From contig NZ_BMRC01000022.1 of assembly GCF_014648435.1 (NCBI RefSeq), forward strand, positions 62,001 through 126,000: a stretch of DNA of 64,000 nt, given 5' to 3'. This DNA is from Nonomuraea spiralis (GTDB taxonomy: Bacteria > Actinomycetota > Actinomycetes > Streptosporangiales > Streptosporangiaceae). Position 1 is the stretch's first letter; every line of letters starts with the position of its first letter. Of this stretch, positions 1 through 7,965 are shown piece after piece. The notes under the pieces were generated by a model. That model worked only from the letters and a program-made list of their open reading frames with translations, had not been told where the DNA came from and searched no databases. The position numbers and the translations under genes were made by a program.

Positions 1-2
1 GT

Positions 3-530
3 GTGGCGGTCGGGTGGTGGGCGGCGCCGCGACAGGCCGATCCCGTCACTCAAGGCCGTTCGGTCTCGGACGACGGCCGCGCGTTCGGGCCCGGAGGTTC
101 GAGCCGGTTCGCGGTGACCGTCGATCCCGCCAACACCGGCGTACGCCTGATCCGCCGCCTGGACGCCGGCATCGCCATGCAGCAGGCCGCCATCACCGTG
201 AACGGCTCCCCGGCCGGCTCCTGGCACCCGCTGCCCGTCGAGAACACCTACCGCTGGCGCGACCAGACCGTCGACCTGCCTCCGGCGCTGACCACGGGCC
301 GGCGTTCCCTGACCGTGGTCAACAGCTTCGTCTCCTCCTCCCTCGACTTCAACGAGTTCCTCTACGTCGTCAAGCAGCAGGTGAAGGGCGTCTGGTCGAT
401 CGCGGACACCGTGGACGTGGGGCCGTACCACACCACCAGCGAGGCCGCCCACGACTACCGGCTCACCGGCCCCCAGACCTTCGCCGACACCCGCCACTTC
501 GCCTACGCACCCCTGGACGGCACCACCTGA
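3..530 (+). CDS. C-terminal part of a probable secreted or carbohydrate-active protein (5' end outside window)
   Basis: The reading frame is open to the left edge, so this is the last ~175 residues of a longer gene. The visible part reads like a beta-sandwich appendage: a stretch on arginine-rich rearranged ligands (GVRLIRRLDAGI), then an ITVNGSPAGSWHPLP strand pair and a DLPPALTTGR turn, a pattern I associate with C-terminal jelly-roll regions of actinobacterial DUF2961/GH172-type glycosidases. That family assignment is an inference from general pattern only. No catalytic residues are visible. A strong hairpin follows 45 bases after the stop. Confidence 0.55.
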   Translation: MAVGWWAAPRQADPVTQGRSVSDDGRAFGPGGSSRFAVTVDPANTGVRLIRRLDAGIAMQQAAITVNGSPAGSWHPLPVENTYRWRDQTVDLPPALTTGRRSLTVVNSFVSSSLDFNEFLYVVKQQVKGVWSIADTVDVGPYHTTSEAAHDYRLTGPQTFADTRHFAYAPLDGTT

Positions 531-574
531 ACCACGGGTCGGCACACAAGAGGCGAGTCACGGGGGCCGCCATG

Positions 575-612
575 TGAGAACCCCGGACGTTTCCCAACGT
601 CCGGGGTTCTCA
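575..612. terminator. Perfect-stem hairpin terminator
   Basis: A 17-base perfect inverted repeat (TGAGAACCCCGGACGTT with its complement) closes a 4-base loop. It lies 45 bases after the gene ending at 530 and has no T-run, as is common in actinomycetes. It probably ends transcription of that gene. Confidence 0.75.
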
Positions 613-710
613 GGGCAACCAACCCTTGTAAGCCCTACTGCCCCACAGTCCGCCTTATATGCTTTTGTCCGTTTTGTAGCGCAAGGACAGCGGAAGACGT
701 CGGGAAACGA

Positions 711-749
711 AAAACGCCCGAGTCCGAGATTTCTCGGATCGGGCGTTTA
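711..749 (-). terminator. Rho-independent terminator downstream of tRNA-Thr
   Basis: Two arms (AAACGCCCGA...TCCGAG and CTCGGATCGGGCGTTT) pair over ~16 bases with one bulge. Read on the minus strand the stem ends in a T-rich tail (TTTTTCGTTT), just 3' of the tRNA gene at 766-838. Confidence 0.8.
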
Positions 750-765
750 GCCTGCTCAAACTGGG

Positions 766-838
766 AGCCCCCAAACGGAATCGAACCGTTGACCTTCTCC
801 TTACCATGGAGACGCTCTGCCGACTGAGCTATAGGGGC
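766..838 (-). tRNA. tRNA-Thr (anticodon GGT)
   Basis: On the minus strand the 73 bases fold as a full cloverleaf: acceptor GCCCCTA paired with TGGGGGC, D-arm GCTC...GAGC, anticodon stem TCTCC/GGAGA, loop ATGGTAA with anticodon GGT at positions 34-36, and T-arm AACGG-TTCGATT-CCGTT. The CCA end is not encoded. No duplicated 3' end is visible nearby, so there is no sign of an element integrated here. Confidence 0.95.
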
Positions 839-860
839 CTGTCCGCTCGCTGCGGACAGG
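838..860 (-). terminator. Hairpin between small CDS and tRNA-Thr
   Basis: A perfect 9-base stem (CCTGTCCGC / GCGGACAGG) with a 5-base loop abuts the 5' end of the tRNA. It could end transcription of the minus-strand gene at 879-1121 or serve in tRNA 5' processing. There is no T-run. Confidence 0.5.
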
Positions 861-878
861 TGTAACCATACACGGCAC

Positions 879-1121
879 TCACCCATGATGCGAACTCGTA
901 CGGGCCTCCATGGCGTGGCCGGATCGGCGGCGGGCGGCGAGGTCGACCACCTCGCACAGGTCGGCCAGGTCGACGTGCCCGGCCACCTCCTCGACCGAAC
1001 GGCAGTCGGCGACCAGCCACCCGTTCCTGCGCACCCGCAGCACCTGGCGGCCCGCCCGCATCACCGGCACCACCTCGACACCGTCGAGGCCGACCCATCG
1101 CCTGTCCATAGCGGCACACAT
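879..1121 (-). CDS. Small conserved hypothetical protein, ~80 aa
   Basis: The protein has a compact core (RRNGWLVADCRSVEEVAGHVDLADL) that resembles a short protein seen widely in actinomycetes, with alternating strands and a final helix. No enzymatic motif or membrane segment is present, and I do not know its function. Two starts are possible: ATG at 1121 or ATG at 1109 (MDRRWVG), neither with a strong ribosome site. It is transcribed toward tRNA-Thr and diverges from the hemerythrin gene. Confidence 0.55.
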   Translation of the reverse strand: MCAAMDRRWVGLDGVEVVPVMRAGRQVLRVRRNGWLVADCRSVEEVAGHVDLADLCEVVDLAARRRSGHAMEARTSSHHG

Positions 1122-1243
1122 TAGCCGCCGGGTCTCTCATTTTCCGCCACGCCACAACCGTTACACCCATGCCAAGTCGGCACCAAGAAGTGTCTAAGAG
1201 CCGTGCCGCACGCTGGGGGCCACACGACAAGAGGAGTACCGAA

Positions 1244-1879
1244 ATGGCACCCAACATGCTCGGCTTCCGCATCACGCACCGGGCCATGCGCGCCGACACC
1301 CGCCGCCTGGCGGAGGTGATGAGCGCGATCGCCGCCGGAGAGGAGCAGGCCGGTCAGGAGCGGTTGCGGGCGATCACGACGTTCACCGCGAAGCTGTGCG
1401 CGGGCATCCACCACCATCACCAGGCGGAGGACAACGTGCTCTGGCCGGTCATCGTCCGTTCGGCGGGCGCGGAGGTGGACCTGAGCGACCTGACCGACGA
1501 CCACGCGGCGCTCGACCCGCTGCTGGAGGAGATCACGACGGCCGCGGCGCAGCTCGGCGGCGACGGGCAGGCGGCACGGCGGATGGCCAAGTCCCTGGCC
1601 TCCCTGGCCGACCTGCTGGACGAGCACATCGAGGAGGAGGAACGCCTGATCTTCCCGGTCGTCGCCACGTACGTGTCGGAGGAGGACTGGGCCAAGGTCG
1701 AGGCCGAGGTACGGAAGGGCGGTGACGCCAGGTTCGACCTGCCGAGGATCGCCCAGTACGCGCGGCCGGAGGAGATGGCCGAGCTGCGGCGGCTGGCGGG
1801 GCCGGTGCTCGTGGTGCTGCTCGCGCTCATGAAGCGCGGCCACCGGCGCCGCCAGGAGCTCATCTTCGGCACGCGGTGA
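1244..1879 (+). CDS. Hemerythrin-domain protein
   Basis: A 211-residue all-helical protein with the ligand pattern of hemerythrin HHE domains: H12, the H56-H59 cluster with E62, H87 (DDHAALD), and H128/E132 (DEHIEEEE). These would bind a di-iron centre used for oxygen, NO or iron sensing. The start is ATG at 1244, after a GAGGAG ribosome site; a longer in-frame start at 1169 lacks one. A hydrophobic stretch (VLVVLLALM) near the C-terminus may be a peripheral membrane helix. The partner pathway is unknown. Confidence 0.85.
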   Translation: MAPNMLGFRITHRAMRADTRRLAEVMSAIAAGEEQAGQERLRAITTFTAKLCAGIHHHHQAEDNVLWPVIVRSAGAEVDLSDLTDDHAALDPLLEEITTAAAQLGGDGQAARRMAKSLASLADLLDEHIEEEERLIFPVVATYVSEEDWAKVEAEVRKGGDARFDLPRIAQYARPEEMAELRRLAGPVLVVLLALMKRGHRRRQELIFGTR

Positions 1880-1897
1880 GAGGCCCGTCCCCCGCGG

Positions 1898-1930
1898 GAG
1901 CACCCCGTAGGGGGGTTTGAGGCGGTGCTC
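1898..1930. terminator. Weak inverted repeat between convergent genes
   Basis: GAGCACC and GGTGCTC are separated by 19 bases and also enclose a small CCCC-GTA-GGGG stem. It lies between the ends of the hemerythrin gene and the AfsR-like gene and overlaps the latter's stop codon. It may act in both directions. Confidence 0.35.
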
Positions 1931-4900
1931 AGTGGGGGGACCGGCGGCGGGCCGCCTCGGCCCAGTGCGGGGAGCCGACGCGGTCGGCGACCTTCAGGGC
2001 CTGCGCGTAGTGGTCGTCGGCCGGCAGCCCCAGAAGCCTCGCCAGGTCGCCGAGGACCAGCGCGACCGGCCCCAGCGTGATCGACCCGCTGCTCATCCCC
2101 GCCAGCTCCCCTTCCCAGGGCAGCAGGGTCCGGTAGGAGCGTTCGGCGACCTCGCGGTCCCCCAGGGCGACGGCGGTCTGGCCGCGCATCGCCTGCCACA
2201 TCAGCCAGTAGTAGTTGCGCGGCAGCCAGGCGTCGGGCCGCCACACCCGCCGGGCGGCCTCCAGGTCGCCCGCGGCGGCCAGCGCCCCGGCGTAGATCTC
2301 GTGCATGGTGTCGCTGTTCACGCGGTCCCGGATGGCGGCCAGCTCGTCGAGGGAGTCGCGCGCGTTCCCGCGGGCCATCCGCACGGCGAACCTGGCCAGC
2401 GCGCCCATGGCCCGCGCGTTGACCCCGCCGCGCTCGGCCATCTGCTCGGTGAGCCCGGTGTAGACGGCCTCGGCCTCGTCGAACTCGCCCCCGACCAGCT
2501 TCCGCAGCGCGCCGAACAGTGTGAGGATCGTCAGGGACATGCCGAGCTGGCCGCTGGTGGACACCGCGACGCCGCTGTCGGCGTGCCGCCGGGCGGCCTC
2601 CAGGTCCGTACGGCCGAGCGCGGCCATGAGCAGCGCGCAGTGGCCGAGCGTGAGGTAGCCGACAAGCCGGTGGGTACGGCCCAGCTCCAGCAGCTCGGCG
2701 CCGACGGCCTCCAGCTCGTCCCGGCGTTCGGGGCTGAGCAGCGCGAAGTAGCGGGCGTTGAGCGCCAGGCAGAGCAGGTCGGGACGGCCGAGGCGGCGGG
2801 CCAGGGCCAGGGCCTCGGCACCGGCGGCGTCCACGCGGTCGTCGTCGTGCCCCTCCAGCTCGAACACGAGCGTGGCCAGCAGCCGGCAACGCGTCTCGTC
2901 GTCGGGCCCGGCGGCCAGCTCGCTCTCCACGGCCGCGATGAAGTCCCGGTTGTAGAGGGAGTCGACCTGGATCGTCCAGACGACCGGGGCTTCGTACGAG
3001 GTCAGCGCGCGGGCGAGGCAGCCGCGGGCGGCGGCCGGCTCGATCGCCCGCGACCTGGCGGCCAAGGCGCCCAGCACGTCGCCGGCGTGCCCGAGCGCCG
3101 ACACCAGGCCGCACAGCAGGTCGAGCCGGGTCTCGTCGTCGTCCGCGAACTCCAGCGCGGCCCGCCACAGCGCCGCCGCCTCGCGGTGCGCGTACAGGCC
3201 CGACGCCTGTACGGCCGCCGCCCTGGCGTACCGCACGGCGCTCGGAGCGGCCGCCTCCAGCGCGTGGTGCGCCAGCGCCGCCACGTCGTTCGGACGCAGC
3301 CGCTCCAGCACCGACACCACCCGCCCGTGCAGCCTGGTACGGCGGATCCGCGCGGTGTCCTCGTACAGGGCCTGCCTGACCAGGACGTGCGTGAACCTGA
3401 TCCGTCCCGGGCCCGGCTCGGCCAGCAGGCCCGTCATGACCCCGGCCTCCAGGCCGTCGAAGACGGTGTCCTCGTCGCCGTCGTGCAGCGCGATCAGCAC
3501 GTCCACGTCGGCGTCCCGGCCGACGACGGCGGCGTTGCGCAGCACGGTCTGGGCGGTCGCGGGCAGGCGGGTGATGCGGCGGCGGATGAGATCGCGTACG
3601 CCGGGCGGCAGCGCCTCGGCGGCCCCCGGCCCTTCGGAGGCCAGCAGGCGGGCGATCTCGCAGACGAACAGCGGGTTGCCGAGCGTGCGTTCCAGGACCG
3701 TGCGGACGGTGGCGGGGTCGAGGCCGGTGCGTTCGGAGTGGCGTTCGAGCAGCGTGGCGACGGCGGTCTCGTCGAGGCCGGCGAGCTCCACGTGCCTGCT
3801 GCCGGTGGCGAGCGCGGCCAGGGTGGCGGACAGGTCCTCGGTGGTCTCGGCCGGGCGGTAGGTGGCGACGACCAGGATCCGCGCGGCGGGGTCGAGGTGG
3901 CGCAGCAGGTGCAGGGTCTCGCCGTCGGCCCGGTGCACGTCTTCGAGCACCACGAGCAGGGGCGCGCAGCCCGCCAGGTAACCGGCCACGGCCCTGGCGA
4001 GCTGGAACTGGTTCTGGATCGCGACGCCGTCGTTCAGGAGGGGGGCCAGGCGGGCCGCGTCGGCGGGGGCGGGCGGCCGTACGGCGACGAGCTGCCGGAC
4101 GATCTCGCTCCAGGCCCAGGCGGGCGGCGCGTCACCGTCGATCTCCGGGCAGCGGCCGAACGCGACCCGCCACCCGCGCTCGGCCTGCTCGGCCGCGAAC
4201 GCCTCGGCCAGCGCGCTCTTGCCCGCGCCCGGCTCGCCGCCCAGCCAGACGGTGCTCCGGACGGGCCGGGCGGCCTCCTCCCGCAGTACGGCCAGCTCGC
4301 GGGCCCGGCCCACGATCGAGGGCTCCTGCCTGGCCGCGGGGCGTTCCTGGACGCGTTCGACGACCTCGGGCGCGTGCAGGGAGTCGGCCTGGCGGAGAAT
4401 GTCCTGTTCGAGCGTGCGCAGCGCGGGGCCGGGATCGACGCCGAGCTCCTCGGCCAGGTTCTCGCGGGCCTGGCGCAACACGGCCAGCGCCTCGGCCTGG
4501 CTGCCCGAGCGGTAGTGGGCCAGGGCCAGCAGGCGTACGGCGTTCTCGCGCAGCGGGTGGGCGTCGGCGTGGGCGCCCAGTTCCGGGACGACCTCGGCGT
4601 GGCGGCCCATCAGCAGCGCGGCCTCGGCGCGGTACTCGACGGCGATGAGCCTGAGCTCGGCGCTTCTGGCCGACTCGGGCGCGGCCCACTCCTCGGCGAA
4701 CTCGGCGTACGCGGGGCCCGTCCACAGGTCGAGTGTCTGGTCGAGCAGGTCGTGCGCGACGGCGCCCGCGCCGCGTTTCAGGGCCGCGCCGGCCGCGTCG
4801 ATGAGGCCGGGCAGCCGCCAGGCGTCCACGGCCTCGTCGGGCAGGCAGAGCCGGTAGCCGGGCGGGGCGCTGACGATCACGCCGGCGGGGGCGCGCGGCG

Positions 4901-5135
4901 GGCGGTCGGGTTCGAGCACGCGGCGCAGGTTCGACACGTAGACCTGGAGCGCGGCCAGCGCCTTGGGCGGCGGCTGCCCCTGCCACAGGTCCTCGATGAA
5001 CCGGTCGGTCGAGACGACCTGGCCGTCCGCGGCGATCAGGCGGGCGAGCACGGCACGCTGCCTGGCGGAACCGAGGTCGAGCCGGCGGCCGTCCAGGGAG
5101 GCGTGGAGCGGTCCAAGGATGTGTAACTGGAGCAT
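1929..5135 (-). CDS. AfsR/SARP-family regulator with BTAD and AAA ATPase domains
   Basis: A 1068-residue one-component regulator. Residues 1-95 form the OmpR-like winged helix (SARQRAVLARLIAADG, YVSNLRRVL). Residues 100-245 form the bacterial transcriptional activation domain. An ATPase domain follows with Walker A GGEPGAGKS (299-307) and a Walker B-like LLVVLEDVHRAD, then a long helical repeat region. There is no C-terminal LuxR helix-turn-helix, so it is the AfsR type rather than LAL. AfsR-like proteins activate secondary metabolism or morphogenesis genes. Its start lies 12 bases after the NlpC/P60 stop, so it is probably co-transcribed with the upstream wall hydrolases, an unusual partner set. 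Confidence 0.9.
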   Translation of the reverse strand: MLQLHILGPLHASLDGRRLDLGSARQRAVLARLIAADGQVVSTDRFIEDLWQGQPPPKALAALQVYVSNLRRVLEPDRPPRAPAGVIVSAPPGYRLCLPDEAVDAWRLPGLIDAAGAALKRGAGAVAHDLLDQTLDLWTGPAYAEFAEEWAAPESARSAELRLIAVEYRAEAALLMGRHAEVVPELGAHADAHPLRENAVRLLALAHYRSGSQAEALAVLRQARENLAEELGVDPGPALRTLEQDILRQADSLHAPEVVERVQERPAARQEPSIVGRARELAVLREEAARPVRSTVWLGGEPGAGKSALAEAFAAEQAERGWRVAFGRCPEIDGDAPPAWAWSEIVRQLVAVRPPAPADAARLAPLLNDGVAIQNQFQLARAVAGYLAGCAPLLVVLEDVHRADGETLHLLRHLDPAARILVVATYRPAETTEDLSATLAALATGSRHVELAGLDETAVATLLERHSERTGLDPATVRTVLERTLGNPLFVCEIARLLASEGPGAAEALPPGVRDLIRRRITRLPATAQTVLRNAAVVGRDADVDVLIALHDGDEDTVFDGLEAGVMTGLLAEPGPGRIRFTHVLVRQALYEDTARIRRTRLHGRVVSVLERLRPNDVAALAHHALEAAAPSAVRYARAAAVQASGLYAHREAAALWRAALEFADDDETRLDLLCGLVSALGHAGDVLGALAARSRAIEPAAARGCLARALTSYEAPVVWTIQVDSLYNRDFIAAVESELAAGPDDETRCRLLATLVFELEGHDDDRVDAAGAEALALARRLGRPDLLCLALNARYFALLSPERRDELEAVGAELLELGRTHRLVGYLTLGHCALLMAALGRTDLEAARRHADSGVAVSTSGQLGMSLTILTLFGALRKLVGGEFDEAEAVYTGLTEQMAERGGVNARAMGALARFAVRMARGNARDSLDELAAIRDRVNSDTMHEIYAGALAAAGDLEAARRVWRPDAWLPRNYYWLMWQAMRGQTAVALGDREVAERSYRTLLPWEGELAGMSSGSITLGPVALVLGDLARLLGLPADDHYAQALKVADRVGSPHWAEAARRRSPH

Positions 5136-5147
5136 GGCACCCTATTT

Positions 5148-5702
5148 TCAGTACCGGTAGAAGCCCGCAAAGTCCGATCTTCGCCCGATATCGTCAATGC
5201 GCACCGAGGCCCCCGTCTCAGGTGCGTTCATCATCTTGCCACGACCCAGATAGATGCCCACATGGTGCGTCTTGATCTTATTTTTCGTGATTTTTCCGAA
5301 GAAGACTAAGTCGCCAGGGCGGCCCGCCGCGACGGGCCGCATCCTGCGCACGTGGTCGTCGGTGTTCCCGGGCCCGAGCACGTCCGTGCCGTGGGCCAGG
5401 GCGTACACCCATCGGGCCAGGCCGGAGCAGTCGAGGCCGCGGGTCCGCGCGGCCGGGCAGGGCTTGATCCGGCCGCTGTAGCCCTGACAGGTGCCCTTCG
5501 TGGGGCCGGGCCGGGCGCCGTGGCCCCCGCCCCACGAGTACGTGATGTCGTACCGCTCGATCTCGTACGAGAGGCGGACGATCCGGTCCGGCACGAAGGT
5601 GGACAGCGGCATGGACGCCGTGGCGGTCAGGAGGACGACCAGCAGGAGTCCCAGCAGGACGGCCGGCGTGTTCACCGCCAGGACCAGCCGCCGCCGCGCC
5701 AC
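5148..5702 (-). CDS. NlpC/P60 family cell-wall endopeptidase, membrane-anchored
   Basis: A 184-residue protein with an N-terminal membrane segment or signal anchor (residues 8-30) and an NlpC/P60 domain. The catalytic Cys is C92 in LDCSGLARW; the His is in THHVGIYLGRG (146-147). The family cleaves D-gamma-Glu-meso-DAP peptide bonds in peptidoglycan. An insertion between the first strand and the Cys carries two extra cysteines (C72, C82). The start is GTG after a clean AAGGAGAA site. It lies 53 bases downstream of the GH25 gene, suggesting a joint wall-remodelling unit. Confidence 0.88.
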   Translation of the reverse strand: MARRRLVLAVNTPAVLLGLLLVVLLTATASMPLSTFVPDRIVRLSYEIERYDITYSWGGGHGARPGPTKGTCQGYSGRIKPCPAARTRGLDCSGLARWVYALAHGTDVLGPGNTDDHVRRMRPVAAGRPGDLVFFGKITKNKIKTHHVGIYLGRGKMMNAPETGASVRIDDIGRRSDFAGFYRY

Positions 5703-5755
5703 CCGTTTCTCCTTTATGCCGAGATCCCGGGATTTATCCTACCTATCGCGATTTA

Positions 5756-6766
5756 TCAGGCTTTAAGGTTAAGCGTGACCGTTCCGACCTCGATGACCAT
5801 CCCCACCCGGCCCTTGGACCTCGGCTTGGTGGTGAAGGTGAAGGTGGCCTTCTGGTCGCGTTCCAGCCTGTCGATCACGCAGCGCACCGCCGTGCCGCTG
5901 AACTTGCAGCCGGGCGCCTTGACCACGTTCTGGCCGCCGAACGTGCGCCCGGAGACCACAATGTCCTCGACGGGGTGCGGCCCGGTGTTCGCGACGGTGA
6001 CCCGGTAGACCTTCCTGCCCTTGGTCAGGCCGGAGACCGACACGCTGGCGGGCGGGTTGGCCAGCGACCTGAGCTGGGACTCCGAGCCGTTGAAGGAGTT
6101 CTGGCCGCCTGCCAGCGAGCCCTTCTCGGCCGACTGCCAGAACGTGTACCTCTTCCAGCCCTTCGGCAGCTCGCCCGGGTCGGTCCCCCAGCGGGCGATC
6201 CAGAGCGGGCCGGCCTTGAACGCCGCCGAGTTGCCCGTGCACGTCTGCCACCAGCTCGTGGTGGTGTAGATGATCGCGTCCCGCCCGGTCCGCTGCCGGT
6301 ACTTCTTCGTGAAGTCCTTGATCCAGCTGACCATGTCCGCGGCGGACAGGTCGTAACAGTTGTTCTTGCCGTTCTTGTCCTTGTACGGGTTGTCCTCGAT
6401 ATCGAGCACGCCGGGCAGGGTTTGACCGTCGCTGGTCCAGTTCCCGCCGTTCTGCAGGAAATACTCGGCCTGCGCTGTCCCATCGGATTCATGCGGTTGC
6501 GCAAAGTGATAAGCGCCCCGCAGGAGACCGGCCGCGGCGGCGCCGCCGAACTGTGCGTCGAAGCGTGGATTGCGGTAGTTGTTGCCCTCGCTGGCCTGGA
6601 CGAACGCGAACTTCGCGCCCCCGGAGGCCACGCTTTCCCAATCGACGTCGCCCGTCCAGTTGCTGACGTCGACCCCGGGAACACCATCGGCCGCCTGCGC
6701 GACCCCGGTCATTCCGACCGCTGCAATTACCGCAATTAACCACAGACGTTTCACGCCGGAGATCAT
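5756..6766 (-). CDS. Secreted GH25 muramidase (lysozyme) with C-terminal beta-sandwich
   Basis: A Sec-type signal peptide (VKRLWLIAVIAAVGMTGVAQA) precedes a glycoside hydrolase 25 domain with GVDVSNW at the N-terminus, the acidic catalytic strand PGVLDIEDN, and WIARWG near the end. The enzyme hydrolyses the beta-1,4 bond between MurNAc and GlcNAc. The last ~90 residues form an Ig-like, DUF11-like module (KVYRVTVANTGPHPVEDIVV), probably for wall attachment. I chose ATG at 6766; a GTG at 6784 is possible but has no ribosome site. It is the first gene of a muramidase - endopeptidase - regulator array. Confidence 0.9.
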   Translation of the reverse strand: MISGVKRLWLIAVIAAVGMTGVAQAADGVPGVDVSNWTGDVDWESVASGGAKFAFVQASEGNNYRNPRFDAQFGGAAAAGLLRGAYHFAQPHESDGTAQAEYFLQNGGNWTSDGQTLPGVLDIEDNPYKDKNGKNNCYDLSAADMVSWIKDFTKKYRQRTGRDAIIYTTTSWWQTCTGNSAAFKAGPLWIARWGTDPGELPKGWKRYTFWQSAEKGSLAGGQNSFNGSESQLRSLANPPASVSVSGLTKGRKVYRVTVANTGPHPVEDIVVSGRTFGGQNVVKAPGCKFSGTAVRCVIDRLERDQKATFTFTTKPRSKGRVGMVIEVGTVTLNLKA

Positions 6767-6905
6767 CGCGGAGCCGCCGTACACGCCGCAAGCCCAGAAA
6801 TATCGCCTCTCGTCAAGAAAAATCGCGAAAGCGCATGTCGAGGGCTGAAAATTCGCCTCGGGCGCCCCCCGTCCACGACGTCGTTTCCGCAGGTCAGCGC
6901 CTTAT

Positions 6906-6956
6906 ATGAACGTCACATTCGCGTTTGCCAAACCGATCCCGCCCAGCCCAGACTGA
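6906..6956 (+). CDS. Possible 16-residue leader peptide upstream of ABC exporter
   Basis: ATG to TGA encodes a short peptide ending in KPIPPSPD, a proline-rich stretch of the kind that can slow ribosomes. It sits just before a hairpin with a T-rich tail (6973-6994) and the ribosome site of the ABC transporter. The arrangement fits leader-controlled attenuation. No strong ribosome site precedes it, so translation would have to be leaderless. Confidence 0.3.
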   Translation: MNVTFAFAKPIPPSPD

Positions 6957-6972
6957 ACCGACTCCCAAAAGG

Positions 6973-6994
6973 GCCCCTGACCAGGGGCTTCTTT
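6973..6994 (+). terminator. Hairpin plus T-rich tail in the ABC exporter leader
   Basis: GCCCCT-GACC-AGGGGC is followed directly by TTCTTT. It lies between the candidate leader peptide and the start of the ATPase gene (7024), with no complete gene before it on this strand, so it looks like a regulatory (attenuator) terminator rather than an operon end. Confidence 0.45.
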
Positions 6995-7023
6995 GCCATG
7001 CCCAGGTTCGGAGGCGACCACCC

Positions 7024-7965
7024 ATGATCCACACCCGGGGGCTCACCCGAGTGTTCACGATGAAGAAGGAGACCGTCGAAGCCGTACGCGGCATCGACCT
7101 CGACGTCGAACCCGGCCGGCTCGTCGCCTTCCTCGGCCCGAACGGCGCCGGCAAGTCCACCACCCTGCGCCTGCTCACGACCCTGCTCCCGCCCACCTCG
7201 GGCACCGCCGTCGTCGCCGGCCACGACGTGACGCGCGACCCGGCGGGCGTACGCTCCCGCATCGGCTACGTCGGCCAGAAGAACAGCGCGGGCGAGAGCT
7301 TCCGCGTCCGCGACGAGCTGGTCACCCAGGGCCGCTGCTACGGCCTGACCGTCTCCGACGCCGTCGCGCGCGCCGGTGAGCTGATGCGCCTGCTCGACCT
7401 CGAAGACCTGGCCACCCGCAGGCCGGGCACGCTCTCCGGCGGCCAGCGCCGCCGCCTGGACATCGCGCTCGGCCTCATTCACCGCCCCGACCTGCTCTTC
7501 CTCGACGAACCCTCGACCGGCCTCGACCCGAAGAGCCGCGCCGACATCTGGCGGCACATCCTGCGCCTGCGCGAGGCGTACGGCACCACGCTCTTCCTGA
7601 CCACCCACTACCTGGAGGAAGCCGACAACATGGCCGAACGGGTGGTGATCATCGACAACGGCTCGATCATCGCCGACGGCACGGCCGAACAGCTCAAGAA
7701 CGACCTGGCCGGCGACTCGATCACGCTCACCGCCCACACCGGGCAGGACGCGGCCAGGGCCGCCGACCTGACCGGCGGCGTCGCCGAGGGCGTCACCGTC
7801 CGCGTACGGGTGCCGAACGCGCCCGCCGCGCTCCCCGAATGCCTGCGGGCGCTGGAGGCCGCCGGGATCAAGGTGGCCGCCGCCGAGACCGCCCGCCCGA
7901 CCCTCGACGACGTGTTCCTCACTCTCACCGGGAGAAGCCTCACCGATGACGACCTTCCTGCGTGA
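7024..7965 (+). CDS. ABC-2 type exporter ATP-binding protein (DrrA-like)
   Basis: A 313-residue ABC ATPase with Walker A GPNGAGKST, signature TLSGGQRRRLDIALG, Walker B LLFLDEPSTGLDP and the H-loop TTHYLEEAD. The C-terminal extension (TLDDVFLTLTGR) is typical of daunorubicin-resistance-type ATPases that export drugs or lipids. ATG at 7024 follows GGAGGCGAC at a good distance. The stop overlaps the permease start by 20 bases, so the two form one unit. The leader upstream may control expression. Confidence 0.92.
   Translation: MIHTRGLTRVFTMKKETVEAVRGIDLDVEPGRLVAFLGPNGAGKSTTLRLLTTLLPPTSGTAVVAGHDVTRDPAGVRSRIGYVGQKNSAGESFRVRDELVTQGRCYGLTVSDAVARAGELMRLLDLEDLATRRPGTLSGGQRRRLDIALGLIHRPDLLFLDEPSTGLDPKSRADIWRHILRLREAYGTTLFLTTHYLEEADNMAERVVIIDNGSIIADGTAEQLKNDLAGDSITLTAHTGQDAARAADLTGGVAEGVTVRVRVPNAPAALPECLRALEAAGIKVAAAETARPTLDDVFLTLTGRSLTDDDLPA

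Noticed and set aside
612..766. Possible attachment site next to tRNA-Thr
   Set aside because: No duplicate of the tRNA 3' end and no integrase gene nearby.
635..886. Minus-strand 83-codon open frame
   Set aside because: It runs through the tRNA-Thr gene and its terminator.
1917..5126. A 1069-codon open frame on the plus strand
   Set aside because: It is antisense to the AfsR-like gene; its translation is a low-complexity Gly/Arg/Gln-rich product of high GC content with no domain.
5703..5755. Two GATAAATC repeats between GH25 and NlpC genes
   Set aside because: Too short to interpret; no palindrome or known regulator linked.
6785..6900. Possible c-di-AMP (ydaO) riboswitch before the GH25 gene
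   Set aside because: Wall-hydrolase genes in actinomycetes can have one, but the gap is short and I see none of the conserved motif blocks.
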